A stretch of 64,000 nucleotides of DNA, from positions 5,563,001 to 5,627,000 of the forward strand of contig NZ_CP042582.1 of assembly GCF_008728835.1 (NCBI RefSeq). Direction: 5' to 3'. Shown in pieces: positions 34,107 through 46,322 of the stretch (the stretch's first letter is position 1; every line of letters starts with the position of its first letter). The notes beneath the pieces are model-generated. The model did no database searches, was not told where the DNA came from, and was given only the letters and a program-made list of their open reading frames with translations. Position numbers and translations under genes: made by a program. The DNA comes from Hypericibacter adhaerens. Its GTDB lineage: Bacteria; Pseudomonadota; Alphaproteobacteria; Dongiales; Dongiaceae.

Positions 34107-34486
34107 TGAATCAACCGCTTTTATTGAGTGAGAGCAAGATTCACGGGCCCGCTCGAAAGAGCGGACCCGACCTTGCTCTGGCGCCGACCGAGGAAGAGCG
34201 GGCCGCCAATCTCGTGCGCATGAACATGGCCGCCGCAGCTTTGGCTGCGCGCGGCCATTTTCCTGTGATCGGCGTGAATGTCGCGCTGCCGGTGCTGCAA
34301 GCGGCCGGCCTCGACGACAAGCACCCGCTGATGATGGCGATCTCGCTCGCCGTGACCGGGCGCTGCGACGCCGGGCTCCAGATCGGCCGCTCGCCCGGCG
34401 CCGATCGCGAGATCGCCCGGCTGCGCGAGCTCGGCCGGCCGATCTATGTCCGCCTCGAGGATGTGCCCGATCCGGATGCGGGCTGA
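34106..34486 (+). CDS. Hypothetical protein resembling DUF4406-like nucleotide/deoxyribosyltransferase-fold proteins
   Basis: A 126-residue frame with a GTG start inside a hairpin. The core (ANLVRMNMAAAALAARGHFPVIGVNVALPVL, SLAVTGRCDAGLQIGRSPGADREIARLRELGRPIYVRLEDVP) has the pattern of small alpha/beta proteins of the nucleoside 2-deoxyribosyltransferase-like fold: a 'GH.P' segment, a CDA segment, GAD and 'G.P.Y'. No database check could be made. The first ~30 residues are weakly constrained, so the true start may be later. The initiation codon is embedded in a strong stem-loop. Confidence 0.55.
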   Translation: MNQPLLLSESKIHGPARKSGPDLALAPTEEERAANLVRMNMAAAALAARGHFPVIGVNVALPVLQAAGLDDKHPLMMAISLAVTGRCDAGLQIGRSPGADREIARLRELGRPIYVRLEDVPDPDAG

Positions 34487-34628
34487 TTGCGGCTTTTTTT
34501 CCTGAATGTGAACGTCCGTGAGCGGTCCCGGCCTTGTGGCCGGGCTCGGGCAGGCCTTAGCATCGCGGAATAGGCAGGCCGCCCGGACCGCGGGCGGCAT
34601 CCGTCGATCCGGAAGGCCTGGCCCTGGC

Positions 34629-37600
34629 ATGGAATGCCCGCGCTGCCGCACCGAGAACCCCGTCGGCCACCGCTTCTGCAGCGCCTGCGGCCAGAAGCTG
34701 GCGCGCCCTTGCACCGGTTGCGGCTTCGAGAATGCCCCGGACGCGCGGTTTTGCGGGTCCTGCGGGCGGTCCCTCGAGCCTAAGGACCCCGCCCCCTCTC
34801 CCGAAACCGCAGCGAAACCCGCGCCGGCGCCCGAAGGCGAGAAGCGGCCGGTCTGCGTGCTCTTCGCCGATCTGGTGGGTTTCACCGAGCTTTCGGCACG
34901 CCTCGATGCCGAGGACTTGAAGGCGCTGGTCGAAAGCTTCTATGCCCGTGCCGACCGGGCGATCGCCGACTATGGCGGCACCGTCGACAAGCATATCGGC
35001 GATGCCGTGATGGCGCTCTTCGGCGCGCCCGTCGCCCATGGCGATGACGACGAGCGGGCGATCCGCGCCGCGCTCGACATCCATGCCGCCATGGCAGCGC
35101 CCGACGCTGCGGGCCGGACGCTCGCGGTCCATATCGGCATCGCCGCGGGCGAGGTCGTCGCCGGCGGCTTCGCGCGCGGCTATACGGTGCTGGGCGAGAG
35201 CGTCAACCTGGCCTCGCGCCTGGTGGGGCTGGCCGGCGCCGGCGAAACCGTCATCTCGGATGCGCTGCGCCAAAACCTGGGTTCCCGCGTCCTGGCCGCG
35301 ACCCTGCCGCCGCAGCCCGTCAAAGGCATCGACGGCCTGGTGCGCGCCTGGCGCGTCTCGGGCCTGGCGCCCGCCGCCCGTCCTTCGACACCCTTCGTCG
35401 GACGGCGGCATGACCGCCAGCTCCTGGCCGGCATGATCGCGGCGACGAAATCGGGCGGGCGGGGCCGCATGGCCGTGCTGCGGGGCGATGCCGGCATCGG
35501 CAAGAGCCGCCTCGCGGAGGAAATCGCGCAGGAGGCGGCGCGCGAGGGTTTCGTCGTTCACAGCGCCTTCGTCCTCGATTTCGGCGCCGGCCGGGGGCAG
35601 GACGCGGTTCCCGCCCTGGCGCGAAGCCTGCTGGGGCTCGGGCCCGACAGCAGCGAGCCGGCCCGCACCGCCGCAGTCGAGCAGGCGGTCGCGGAACGGC
35701 TGATCGAGCCCGGCGAGCAGGCCATGCTCGAGGACATGCTCGATCTGCCGAGCGGGGGCGAGCGCTGGCTGATCTATGCCGCCATGGACAATGCCACGCG
35801 CCTCGCGCGCAAGCAGGCGCTGCTGGTGACGCTCGCCCGACAGGCCGCGACGCGCGGGCCGCTCCTGATCGTGATCGAGGACCTGCACTGGGCCGAACCT
35901 TCGATGTTGGGTTTCGTCGCGGCACTGGCCGAAGCGACGGCCCATCAGCCGATCCTGCTCCTCGTCACCACGCGTCCCGAAGGCGATCCGCTCGATCGCG
36001 CCTGGCGCGCGCAGCTCAGCGAGGCCGCGATCAACACGCTCGATCTGGCGCCGCTGCGGGCGGCCGACGCGACCGCGCTGGCGGCGGCGATCATCGCGCC
36101 CGGCGACGAGCGGATCGCCGCCTGCATCGCGCGGGCCCAGGGGAACCCGCTGTTCCTCGAGCAGCTTCTCCGCCATACGGCCAGCGCCGCCGCCGACAGC
36201 GTGCCGGCCTCGGTGCAAAGCGTGGTTCTGGGCCGGCTCGATCGGTTGCCGCCGGACGAGAAGGCGCTGCTGCAGGCGGCCTCCGTCCTGGGACAGCGCT
36301 TCCATCCCGAGGCGCTGGCGCATCTGCTCGATCGCCACCGGGTCGACGTCTCGTCCCTGATCGACGCCCATCTCCTGAAGCCGGATGCGGCGGGTCTCGC
36401 CTTCGCCCATGCGCTGATCCGCGACGGCGTCTATGGCTCGCTGCTGAAGGCCCGACGCAAAGCGTTGCATCGCAAGGCCGCGGACTGGTTCCGGGGCCGT
36501 GATCGCGGGCTCGAGGCGGAGCATCTCGATCGCGCCGAGGATCCAGGCGCCGCCGCGGCTTATCTGGCGGCGGCCCAGGCGGCGATGGCGCAGTTCCAGC
36601 TCGACCGCGTGAACACGCTCACGGCGCGCGGCCTGGCGCTCGCGACCGATGACACGCTCAAGGGCACCCTGGCGGTGCTCCTGGGCGAGACCCGGCAGGG
36701 GCTGGGCGACAGCCGCGGCGCGCTCGACGCCTTCCAGCAGGCGGCCGCATCGCTACCGCCAGGGGCCGAACGTCTTCAGGCCGAGCTGGGTCTTGCCAAT
36801 ACGCTCTCGGTGCTCGAGCGGCTCGACGAGGCGCTGGCCCTGCTGGCGGAGGCACAGGCCGACGCGGAACGGCTGAAGCTGCCGGTCCTGCTCGCCCGAA
36901 TCCATGGGCTGCGTGGCAACATCCTGTTCCCGCGCGGCGAGGTAGAGCGTTGCGTCGCCGAGCATGGCCGGGCGCTGGCGCTGGCTGTCGAGGCGGGTGC
37001 GCCGGAGGAGGAAGCGCGCGCCCATGGCGGACTCGGCGACGGCTATTACGTCTATGGCGATTTCATCCGTTCGATGCAGCATTTCGAGCGCTGTGTCGCG
37101 CTGGCGGCGGCCCAGGGCTTCCGCCGCATCGAGGTCGCGAACCGGGCGATGTACTCGCTGTCCGGCATGCTCGATGTCGATTTCCCGCGCGCTCTCGGCG
37201 AGGCCGATGCGGCGGTGACGCTCGCCAAGCAGGTCGGCCACCGGCGGGCGGAAATGATCGCCGAGCATATGCGCTTCTGGAATCGGTTCGAGATGGGCGA
37301 TCTGGCCGGCGCGCGGGAGGCCATCGTCGAGGCGCTCGCGATCAGCCGGCAATTGAGCGCACGGCGATTCGAGGCCGAGGGGCTCATGTTCCTGGGCCAG
37401 GTCCAGCATGAGCTGGGCGATCCGCAGAGCCTCTCCCTGCTGCGCGAAGGCGTCGCGATCGCCCGCGAGACGCCGCGCTACCTCCTGCCCACGGGTCTCG
37501 GGCTGCTGGCGATGCTGACCTCGGACAGATCGGAGCGGGAGCGGGCGCTCGACGAAGGCGAGGCGCTGCTCGAGGCCGGCTCGATCTGGCACAACCACCT

Positions 37601-37865
37601 GTTCTTCAACCGCTACGGCATGGAGGCGGCGCTGGAGGCGGGCGATGCGCAGCGCGTGGAGCGCTACGCGACCGCCTTCGAGAAGGTAACGACGCGGCCC
37701 TTGCCCTATGTCAGCTTCCTGGTCCGCCGGGGACGGGCGCTGGCCGCCGGCCTGCGCCGGCAGATCGATCCCGTCGAGCTCGGCCGGCTGCGCGAGGAAG
37801 CACTGGCCGCAAAATGGCAGAAGGTGCTGCCGGGAATCGACGCGGCCTTGGCCGCGAGCCGCTGA
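34629..37865 (+). CDS. Class III adenylate/guanylate cyclase with zinc ribbons, ATPase and TPR domains
   Basis: A 1078-residue multidomain protein. Residues 1-50 form two zinc ribbons (CPRC..FCSACG, CTGCG..FCGSCG). About 75-235 is a class III cyclase domain: FADLVGFTELSARL with the metal-binding Asp and VDKHIGDAVMALFG with the second Asp, and NLASRLVGLAG near its end. A P-loop ATPase domain (GDAGIGKSRLAEE, about 285-297) and a long TPR-like C-terminal half follow. Such proteins couple cyclic-nucleotide synthesis to ligand or partner sensing, though the signal is unknown. The ATG at 34629 starts the first zinc ribbon. Confidence 0.93.
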   Translation: MECPRCRTENPVGHRFCSACGQKLARPCTGCGFENAPDARFCGSCGRSLEPKDPAPSPETAAKPAPAPEGEKRPVCVLFADLVGFTELSARLDAEDLKALVESFYARADRAIADYGGTVDKHIGDAVMALFGAPVAHGDDDERAIRAALDIHAAMAAPDAAGRTLAVHIGIAAGEVVAGGFARGYTVLGESVNLASRLVGLAGAGETVISDALRQNLGSRVLAATLPPQPVKGIDGLVRAWRVSGLAPAARPSTPFVGRRHDRQLLAGMIAATKSGGRGRMAVLRGDAGIGKSRLAEEIAQEAAREGFVVHSAFVLDFGAGRGQDAVPALARSLLGLGPDSSEPARTAAVEQAVAERLIEPGEQAMLEDMLDLPSGGERWLIYAAMDNATRLARKQALLVTLARQAATRGPLLIVIEDLHWAEPSMLGFVAALAEATAHQPILLLVTTRPEGDPLDRAWRAQLSEAAINTLDLAPLRAADATALAAAIIAPGDERIAACIARAQGNPLFLEQLLRHTASAAADSVPASVQSVVLGRLDRLPPDEKALLQAASVLGQRFHPEALAHLLDRHRVDVSSLIDAHLLKPDAAGLAFAHALIRDGVYGSLLKARRKALHRKAADWFRGRDRGLEAEHLDRAEDPGAAAAYLAAAQAAMAQFQLDRVNTLTARGLALATDDTLKGTLAVLLGETRQGLGDSRGALDAFQQAAASLPPGAERLQAELGLANTLSVLERLDEALALLAEAQADAERLKLPVLLARIHGLRGNILFPRGEVERCVAEHGRALALAVEAGAPEEEARAHGGLGDGYYVYGDFIRSMQHFERCVALAAAQGFRRIEVANRAMYSLSGMLDVDFPRALGEADAAVTLAKQVGHRRAEMIAEHMRFWNRFEMGDLAGAREAIVEALAISRQLSARRFEAEGLMFLGQVQHELGDPQSLSLLREGVAIARETPRYLLPTGLGLLAMLTSDRSERERALDEGEALLEAGSIWHNHLFFNRYGMEAALEAGDAQRVERYATAFEKVTTRPLPYVSFLVRRGRALAAGLRRQIDPVELGRLREEALAAKWQKVLPGIDAALAASR

Positions 37866-37869
37866 AGCC

Positions 37870-38472
37870 TCAGCGCGGCGCCACGCGGCGGAAGAGATCG
37901 GGATAGTCGATCACGAGCCCGTCCCGGTCGAGCTCGAGGTCGGCGCTGAAGCCCGCGGGATAGCCTTCATACGTGACCTTATGGCGGCCATTGGCCTGCT
38001 CGCGGCAGGTGTAACGCTGCGTCACCGGCTTCACCGCGAGGCCCGGGACCGACACATAGAGCACGCGGATCTCCTGAGACTGCCCCGGAGCAAGTTCCAG
38101 GCGCCGCACCGGGAAGCTGTTGGTGAAGGGCGTCACCGCGATATCGACATCGATGCAGCCATCGAGCTCCGGTTGCGGTTCTCCCTGGTCGTCGCGCCAA
38201 TGGCCGCGCCCGTCGCCCTTGAAGATCCGTTCGCGCATCCCGTCGGTGGTGTGCGATTCCAGCGCCAGCTTGCGGATGCGCCAGTCCGAGCCCCACTTGA
38301 TCTTGTAGTGCAGCCGATAGGGCAGCCCGTCCTCGATGCCCATGACCAAGCTGTGCGCCACGTTCTCGACGGGGTCGAGGCGGATGCGCAGCTGTTCCAT
38401 GCCGGGACCCTGCAGCGAGGCCCAGAAATAGGAACGTTCCGGCGGGAGCAGGCCTTGAGAGACGGGGTTCAT
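37870..38472 (-). CDS. Putative glycolipid-binding protein (DUF1089-like)
   Basis: A 200-residue soluble protein with a beta-rich pattern: YRLHYKIKWGSDWRIRKL, GHWRDDQGEPQPELDGCIDVDI and TPFTNSFPVRRLELAPGQS, which match the putative glycolipid-binding (DUF1089) family. No signal peptide. The start ATG overlaps the stop of the upstream quinone oxidoreductase by four bases, so the pair is coupled. The exact ligand and role are unknown. Confidence 0.85.
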   Translation of the reverse strand: MNPVSQGLLPPERSYFWASLQGPGMEQLRIRLDPVENVAHSLVMGIEDGLPYRLHYKIKWGSDWRIRKLALESHTTDGMRERIFKGDGRGHWRDDQGEPQPELDGCIDVDIAVTPFTNSFPVRRLELAPGQSQEIRVLYVSVPGLAVKPVTQRYTCREQANGRHKVTYEGYPAGFSADLELDRDGLVIDYPDLFRRVAPR

Positions 38473-39449
38473 GGCAGCAGCACCGTGGCGCCGGTGGTGC
38501 GCCGCGCCTCGAGGTCGCGATGGGCCTGGGCCGTGTCCTTGAGCGGATAGGTCTGGTTGACGGGGACCTTGACCGCGCCCGAGAGCACGATGTCGAACAG
38601 AGCCTGGGCGCTTTCTAGCAGCTCTTCCCGCGTCGAGGTGTAATGGCCGAGGCTGGGTCGGGTCAGGAACAGCGAACCCTTCTGCGACAGGATCAGCGGC
38701 TCGATCGTCGGCACCGGACCCGAGGCGTTGCCGAAGGTCACCATCATGCCGCGCAGGCTGAGGCAGTCGAGCGACGCCATGAACACGTCCTTGCCGACGC
38801 CGTCATAGACCACCGGCACGCCCTTGCCGCCGGTGATCTCCTTGACGCGCGCCACGAAGTTCTCGGTGCGATAATTGATGACATGATGATAGCCATGCTC
38901 GCGCGCGATCCTGGCCTTCTCGTCCGAGCCGACCGTGCCGATGACGGTAACGCCCAAATGTGACAACCATTGACCGGCGATCAGGCCGAGACCGCCCGCG
39001 GCCGCATGGAACAGCACCGTCTGGCCCTTCTTCACCGGGAAGGTCCGGCGGATGAGATATTCGACCGTCATGCCGCGCAGCAGCATCGCGGCGGCGGTCT
39101 TGTCGTCGATCCCGTCCGGCAGCTTGACGGCCTTCGCGGCCGGATAGACGCGCCGCTCCGCATAGGCGCCGGCGGGTGCCGCGTTGTAGCCGACGCGGTC
39201 GCCGGGCTTGAACCCGGTCACGCCGGGGCCGACCGCCTCCACCACGGCCGCCGCCTCGAGGCCGAGCCCCGAGGGCAGCGTCAGGGGATAGAGGCCGCTG
39301 CGCTGATAGGTGTCGACATAGTTGAGGCCGCAGGCGGTCTGGCGCAGCAGCAGCTCGCCGGCGCCGGGTGCCGGCAGATCGACCTCTTCCCATTTCAGTT
39401 TCTCGGGACCGCCGAACTCGGTGATCCGGATCGCGTGCGTCTTGGCCAT
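38469..39449 (-). CDS. qor: Zinc-free quinone oxidoreductase (NADPH:quinone reductase)
   Basis: A 326-residue medium-chain dehydrogenase of the QOR type. The N-terminal substrate domain has ACGLNYVDTYQRSGLYP, and the nucleotide-binding region is VLFHAAAGGLGLIAGQWL. Zinc ligands of alcohol dehydrogenases are absent. It is expected to reduce quinones with NADPH. The ATG at 39447-39449 has an AAGGA ribosome binding site. It is coupled to the downstream DUF1089 gene (ATGA overlap). Confidence 0.95.
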   Translation of the reverse strand: MAKTHAIRITEFGGPEKLKWEEVDLPAPGAGELLLRQTACGLNYVDTYQRSGLYPLTLPSGLGLEAAAVVEAVGPGVTGFKPGDRVGYNAAPAGAYAERRVYPAAKAVKLPDGIDDKTAAAMLLRGMTVEYLIRRTFPVKKGQTVLFHAAAGGLGLIAGQWLSHLGVTVIGTVGSDEKARIAREHGYHHVINYRTENFVARVKEITGGKGVPVVYDGVGKDVFMASLDCLSLRGMMVTFGNASGPVPTIEPLILSQKGSLFLTRPSLGHYTSTREELLESAQALFDIVLSGAVKVPVNQTYPLKDTAQAHRDLEARRTTGATVLLP

Positions 39450-39485
39450 GGGATCGAATCCTTCAGAAATGAGATCGGTCGTGGA

Positions 39486-39982
39486 TCAAAGGAGCCGCAA
39501 GGGCAGCGCCCCTTCGAGCTCGAGCAGGAACGATTTCGATTCCGTGCCGCCCGCGCCGGAGAAACCGCCGAGACCGCCATTCTCGGCGAGAACGCGATGG
39601 CAGGGAATGATGATCGGGATCGGGTTGGCGCCGCAAGCCTGGCCGACGGCGCGCGCGACGCTGCCGACATCCCGCGCCAGCTCGGCATAGCTCCAGGTGG
39701 CGCCATAAGGGATCCGGCGCATCCGCTCCCAGACCTTCCGCTGGAAGCCGGTGCCGCGCGGTGCCAGGGGCAGGTCGAAACCGTCGCGGCGGCCCGCGAA
39801 ATAAGCCTCGAGCTGCGCCCGCGCCCGGTCCAGCAGCGGCGAGCCGGCCGGGGGCGGGTCGGCCGGGCGGTCGTTCCCCCAATCCCAGCTCAACTCCGTC
39901 AAGAAACCCTCTTCTTCCGTCAAGGTCAGGAGGCCGAGCGGCGAGGCCATGACGGCCTGCCGGGAAAGGAGCGCGCTGTCGG

Positions 39983-39986
<4 letters not shown>
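39486..39986 (-). CDS. ogt: Methylated-DNA--[protein]-cysteine S-methyltransferase
   Basis: A 166-residue O6-alkylguanine-DNA alkyltransferase. The active-site motif is IPIIIPCHRVL with the acceptor Cys, preceded by the HTH-like YGATWSYAELARDVG and followed by LGGFSGAGGTESKSFLLELE. It repairs O6-methylguanine in a suicide reaction. The start at MTDSALLSRQAV overlaps the stop of the large thioredoxin-domain gene by four bases (ATGA). Confidence 0.95.
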
Positions 39987-42085
<2,099 letters not shown>

Positions 42086-42289
42086 AACGGATTCGAAGCC
42101 TTTCGACCGGCAAGCTTGCGGCATTGACCTGGAGGCGTCGATCTCGCCAGATGCGGGATCGACCCGCGGCCCTGGGAAAGAACGGGCGCGCTCCTGATAT
42201 ATAGTCGGATCGGTGGGACGGCCGCTCAACCCCAATCTCAGTCCGGGCAATGAAGCGGACGGGCGGCCAAGGCGGCGATCGGAGGGCTC

Positions 42290-42532
42290 ATGAAGATCAC
42301 GATCAATATCGACTGCTCGCCTGCCGAAGCCCGTGCCTTCCTGGGGTTGCCCGATGTGGCGCCGCTTCAGGATGCGGTGATGAAGGAGGCCGAGCAGCGC
42401 ATGATGGCCGCGCTCAAGAGCATGGATGCCGAGGCGATGTTCAAGGCCTGGCTCCCGGGCGGCCTGGGCAGCATCGAGAAGATGCAGCGGGCGTTCTGGG
42501 AAGGATTGGCAGGAAAGAAGACCAGCGAATGA
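42290..42532 (+). CDS. DUF6489-like small protein
   Basis: An 80-residue protein: MKITINIDCSPAEARAFLGLPDV, then PLQDAVMKEAEQRMMAAL and a C-terminal KAWLPGGLGSIEKMQRAFWEGL. The pattern matches a small conserved alphaproteobacterial family (DUF6489 in my recollection; related to polyhydroxyalkanoate-associated proteins in motif, but unproven). Its stop overlaps the start of the ferredoxin gene by four bases (ATGA), so the two are coexpressed. Confidence 0.8.
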   Translation: MKITINIDCSPAEARAFLGLPDVAPLQDAVMKEAEQRMMAALKSMDAEAMFKAWLPGGLGSIEKMQRAFWEGLAGKKTSE

Positions 42533-42924
42533 CCAAGGTTGAGCCGGACCGGGCGGCCTCCGATCAGGGGCAGATCTCGGGCGATCCGCCCCTGTTCTAT
42601 CGGGCCCATGTGTTTTGCTGCACCAACGAGCGGCCGGCCGGCCACCCCCGGGGTTGCTGCAAGGAGAAGGGGGCGGAGAAGCTGCGCGACTATATGAAGG
42701 CGCGGGCCAAGGAGCTGGGGATCGCCGGCGTGCGCATCAACACGGCCGGCTGCCTGGATCGCTGCGAGCTGGGGCCGACCCTGGTGATCTACCCCGAAGG
42801 GGTGTGGTATCGCTGCCGGACCCGCGAGGAGATCGACGAGGTGCTGCAAAAGCACCTGGTCGAAGGCGGGCGGGCGGAGCATCTGATGCTGAAGCCGGGG
42901 GACGACCCGCCCAAGAAGAAGTGA
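42529..42924 (+). CDS. Thioredoxin-like [2Fe-2S] ferredoxin
   Basis: A 131-residue protein of the (2Fe-2S) ferredoxin/NuoE-like thioredoxin-fold family. Cysteines at VFCCTNERP, GCCKEKG and the pair in NTAGCLDRCELGPTLVIYPEG fit this family. It should carry electrons in the cytoplasm; partners are unknown. It follows the DUF6489-like gene with an ATGA overlap and precedes mnmE. Confidence 0.9.
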   Translation: MTKVEPDRAASDQGQISGDPPLFYRAHVFCCTNERPAGHPRGCCKEKGAEKLRDYMKARAKELGIAGVRINTAGCLDRCELGPTLVIYPEGVWYRCRTREEIDEVLQKHLVEGGRAEHLMLKPGDDPPKKK

Positions 42925-42969
42925 GCGGGCGGACCGCGCCGGTCGGTTCCCTGGAGTAACCGGACCGAA

Positions 42970-44304
42970 ATGCGCGAGGAATCCACCATCTATGCGCCCG
43001 CCACCGCACCCGGCCGGTCGGGTTTGGCAGTCGTGCGGCTTTCGGGCCCTGACGCGGGCCACGCGCTTCGGCTGCTGACCGGCCGTGAAGCGCCCCCGCC
43101 GCGAAAAATTGTGCGGCGCAGCATAAACGATCCGATCACCGGCGAGTCCCTCGATCAAGGAATGGTCGCCTGGTTTCCCGCGCCAGGGAGCTTCACCGGG
43201 GAAGCGGTGGCAGAGCTCTATCTTCACGGCGGAAGGGCCGTGCTGGCCGCCGTCTTGGCTGCTCTCGCCAAGCTTCCGAATTTGAAGTTGGCGGAACCAG
43301 GGGAGTTTACGCGCCGGGCGTTCCTCAATGGTCGGCTGGATCTGACCGAGGTGGAGGGGCTGGCCGATCTGGTCGCGGCCGAGACCGAGGCCCAGCGGCG
43401 CCAGGCCATCCGCCAGCTGGAAGGAGCGCTCGGCGCCCTCTATGGCGGCTGGAGCGAGAGCCTGACGGCAGCCCTGGCCAGACTCGAGGCAGCGATCGAT
43501 TTCCCCGACGAGGATCTGCCGGCCGATTTGATTGTTTCGGTAGCGGAACAAGTGGCGCCGGTGGCCAGCGCCATCGCCCAGCACCTTGCCGACGGCCATC
43601 GCGGCGAGCGGCTGCGCGAGGGGCTGTCGGTCGCCATCCTGGGTCCTCCGAACGCGGGTAAATCGAGCTTGTTCAATGCCTTGTCGCAGCGGGAAGCGGC
43701 CATCGTCTCGCCGCACGAGGGCACCACGCGGGATGTGCTCGAAGTCGCTCTCGATCTGCGCGGCTATCCCGTGCTTCTGGCCGACACCGCTGGATTGCGC
43801 CGGACCCGGAATGAAATCGAGGCTGAAGGCGTTCGCCGCGCCGAGCGCCGGGCCGAAGGTGCGGACCTCCGAGTTTTCGTTCTGGATGCGGAACGAGCTT
43901 GGGAGCAACTGCCCAGCCTCTTGAATCTCAAGAAGGATCGGGATCTGGTCCTGGTCAACAAGATCGATCTGCTCGCCGGCCGGCCCCTGCCGGACCTCGG
44001 CCTGCCGTTCCTGCCCGTTTCCGTTCGTTCCGGTACCGGATTGAATGATCTGGTTGAACGGATCGCGGAAATCGCTGCCCAAACCATGGATTCGCTTGGC
44101 TCGCCTGCCTTGACGCGGGCTCGCCATCGGGCGGCCCTCGAGGAAGCGGCCGCCGCCTTGGGGCGCAGCGTCACCGCCCGCGATCCGGAACTCCTGGCCG
44201 AAGATTTGCGGCTGGCCGTCCGGGCTTTGGGGCGGATCACCGGGCGGGTCGATGTCGAGGATCTTCTCGAACGGATCTTCCTGGAATTCTGTATCGGCAA
44301 ATAA
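42970..44304 (+). CDS. mnmE: MnmE, tRNA modification GTPase
   Basis: A 444-residue GTPase: an N-terminal tetrahydrofolate-binding domain (STIYAPATAPGRSGLAVVRLSGP), a helical domain, and an inserted G domain. G1 is LGPPNAGKSS (about 225-234), G2 EGTTRD, G3 DTAGL and G4 NKIDL, and the protein ends in the family's FCIGK with the catalytic Cys. With MnmG it adds the 5-carboxymethylaminomethyl group to U34 of certain tRNAs. A parS site follows its stop codon. Codon use includes some A/T-ending codons relative to neighbours. Confidence 0.97.
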   Translation: MREESTIYAPATAPGRSGLAVVRLSGPDAGHALRLLTGREAPPPRKIVRRSINDPITGESLDQGMVAWFPAPGSFTGEAVAELYLHGGRAVLAAVLAALAKLPNLKLAEPGEFTRRAFLNGRLDLTEVEGLADLVAAETEAQRRQAIRQLEGALGALYGGWSESLTAALARLEAAIDFPDEDLPADLIVSVAEQVAPVASAIAQHLADGHRGERLREGLSVAILGPPNAGKSSLFNALSQREAAIVSPHEGTTRDVLEVALDLRGYPVLLADTAGLRRTRNEIEAEGVRRAERRAEGADLRVFVLDAERAWEQLPSLLNLKKDRDLVLVNKIDLLAGRPLPDLGLPFLPVSVRSGTGLNDLVERIAEIAAQTMDSLGSPALTRARHRAALEEAAAALGRSVTARDPELLAEDLRLAVRALGRITGRVDVEDLLERIFLEFCIGK

Positions 44305-44331
44305 CCTGCTCCGGGACGGTCTCGAGGCGGA

Positions 44332-44355
44332 CCGATGTTTCACGTGAAACATCGG
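44332..44355. promoter_or_regulatory. parS: parS centromere-like site 1
   Basis: A 24-bp perfect palindrome whose core TGTTTCACGTGAAACA (44336-44351) is the universal ParB-binding sequence. It lies in the gap between mnmE and mnmG, about 14 kb from the putative oriC and 2.6 kb upstream of parA. Confidence 0.95.
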
Positions 44356-44428
44356 GGCTGCGTCAGACGATCCCAACCGGCGCTGAGCTTTTGACTCAAG
44401 CGAGGGTCGAGGACTAAAGTCCCGCGCC

Positions 44429-46318
44429 ATGGGCGATTTCTACGATGTCGTTGTCGTCGGTGGAGGACATGCCGGCTGCGAAGCCGCGGCTGCGTCGGCG
44501 CGCCTGGGTGCCCGCACGCTCCTCCTGACCCATCGGCGCGACACGATCGGCGAGATGTCCTGCAACCCGGCGATCGGCGGCCTGGCCAAGGGCCACCTGG
44601 TCCGGGAGATCGACGCCCTCGACGGCCTCATGGCCCGGGCCATCGACCGCGGCGGGATCCAGTTCAGGATCCTCAACCGCAGCAAAGGTCCCGCGGTCCA
44701 GGGCCCCCGGGCCCAGGCCGACCGCCGCCTCTATAAGTCGGCGGTCCAGGATCTCCTGGCGAACCAGCCCCATCTCGAGATTCTCGAGGAGGCCGCCGAG
44801 GACATCGAGCTCGACGCGGCCGGCCGCCTGGTGGCCCTGGTCACGGCGACCGGACGCCGGCTCGGTCTGGCGGCGGCGGTCCTGACCACCGGCACCTTTC
44901 TCCGCGGCCTGATCCATATCGGCACCGAGACCCGGCCGGCCGGCCGGGTCGGGGAGGGGCCGGCGGTCGGCTTGGCCGAGGCGCTGGAGCGGATCGGCTT
45001 TGCGATGGGTCGGCTCAAGACTGGCACCCCGCCGCGCCTCGACGGCACCACCATCGACTGGGCCGGGCTCGAGCGGCAACCGGGGGACCGGCCGCCCCAG
45101 CCCATGTCTTTCCTCACCACCCGGATCGAGACGCCGCAGATCGACTGCCATATCACCGCGACGGGTGCTGCCGGCCATGAGGTGATCCGGCGCAATCTGC
45201 ACCGCTCGGCGATCTATTCCGGCCAAATCAAGAGCACCGGCCCCCGCTATTGCCCCTCGATCGAGGACAAGGTAGTGCGGTTCGCCGACCGCGACCGGCA
45301 CCAGATCTTCCTTGAGCCGGAAGGGCTCGAGGATTCAACGGTTTATCCGAACGGCATCTCCACCTCGCTGCCGGCCGAGGTGCAGGCGGAATTCCTGGCC
45401 ACGATCCCGGGCCTGGAGCAGGCCCGAATCCTGCGGCCGGGCTACGCGATCGAATATGACTTCATCGATCCCCGCGAGCTGAGCGCCACCCTGGAGACCC
45501 GCCGGGTGCCGGGCCTGTTTCTCGCCGGCCAGATCAATGGCACCACGGGCTACGAGGAGGCGGCGGCCCAGGGGTTGATGGCCGGCATCAATGCCGCCCT
45601 CAAGGCCGGGGGCGGGGACGGCTTCGTCCTCGACCGGGCGGACGCCTATATCGGCGTCCTGATCGACGACCTCATCACCAAGGGCACCCGCGAGCCCTAT
45701 CGCATGTTCACCTCGCGCGCCGAGTACCGTCTCATGCTCCGGGCCGACAATGCCGATCTTCGGCTGACGGAGAAGGGGATCGCGGCCGGCGCCGTCGGTG
45801 CCGATCGCGCCCGTCACTTCGACCGCAAGAAGGCGGCCCTGACCGCGGCGAGAAACCTGGTCGCGACGCTGCGGGAGACGCCGAACCGGCTGCGGGCGCA
45901 GGGCTTCGCCGTTAACCAGGACGGCATCTGGCGCAGCGCCGCCGAGATGCTGGGCTATCCGGGGATCACCCTGGCGGCGCTCACCCGGGTCTGGCCGGCC
46001 TTGGCCGAGATCCCGGCGGCGATCGGTGAGCAGCTCGAGATCGAGGGCCGCTATGCCGGCTATCTGGAGCGCCAGGAGGCCGATATCCGGGCCTTCCGCC
46101 GCGAGGAGTCGTTGGCGCTGCCGGCCGACCTCGATTTTGCGGCGATCGGCAGCCTCTCGACCGAGATCCGGGACAAGCTGAGCCGCGTCCGACCCGCGAC
46201 CCTGGGCCAGGCGGGCCGAATCTCGGGCGTGACCCCGGCGGCCCTCACGGCTCTGCTTCGCCATGTCCGCAGCGCCGACCGCCGGCCGACGGAAAGAACG
46301 GCCGCCGCCTCGACCTGA
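44429..46318 (+). CDS. mnmG: MnmG (GidA), tRNA uridine-5-carboxymethylaminomethyl modification enzyme
   Basis: A 629-residue FAD protein. [20 protein letters not shown] is the FAD motif, [22 protein letters not shown] and [21 protein letters not shown] follow, and the active-site region [20 protein letters not shown] is present. It forms the MnmE-MnmG complex that modifies wobble uridine. Start ATG at 44429, 124 bp after mnmE with the parS site in between. Confidence 0.97.
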   Translation: MGDFYDVVVVGGGHAGCEAAAASARLGARTLLLTHRRDTIGEMSCNPAIGGLAKGHLVREIDALDGLMARAIDRGGIQFRILNRSKGPAVQGPRAQADRRLYKSAVQDLLANQPHLEILEEAAEDIELDAAGRLVALVTATGRRLGLAAAVLTTGTFLRGLIHIGTETRPAGRVGEGPAVGLAEALERIGFAMGRLKTGTPPRLDGTTIDWAGLERQPGDRPPQPMSFLTTRIETPQIDCHITATGAAGHEVIRRNLHRSAIYSGQIKSTGPRYCPSIEDKVVRFADRDRHQIFLEPEGLEDSTVYPNGISTSLPAEVQAEFLATIPGLEQARILRPGYAIEYDFIDPRELSATLETRRVPGLFLAGQINGTTGYEEAAAQGLMAGINAALKAGGGDGFVLDRADAYIGVLIDDLITKGTREPYRMFTSRAEYRLMLRADNADLRLTEKGIAAGAVGADRARHFDRKKAALTAARNLVATLRETPNRLRAQGFAVNQDGIWRSAAEMLGYPGITLAALTRVWPALAEIPAAIGEQLEIEGRYAGYLERQEADIRAFRREESLALPADLDFAAIGSLSTEIRDKLSRVRPATLGQAGRISGVTPAALTALLRHVRSADRRPTERTAAAST

Positions 46319-46322
46319 GGCG

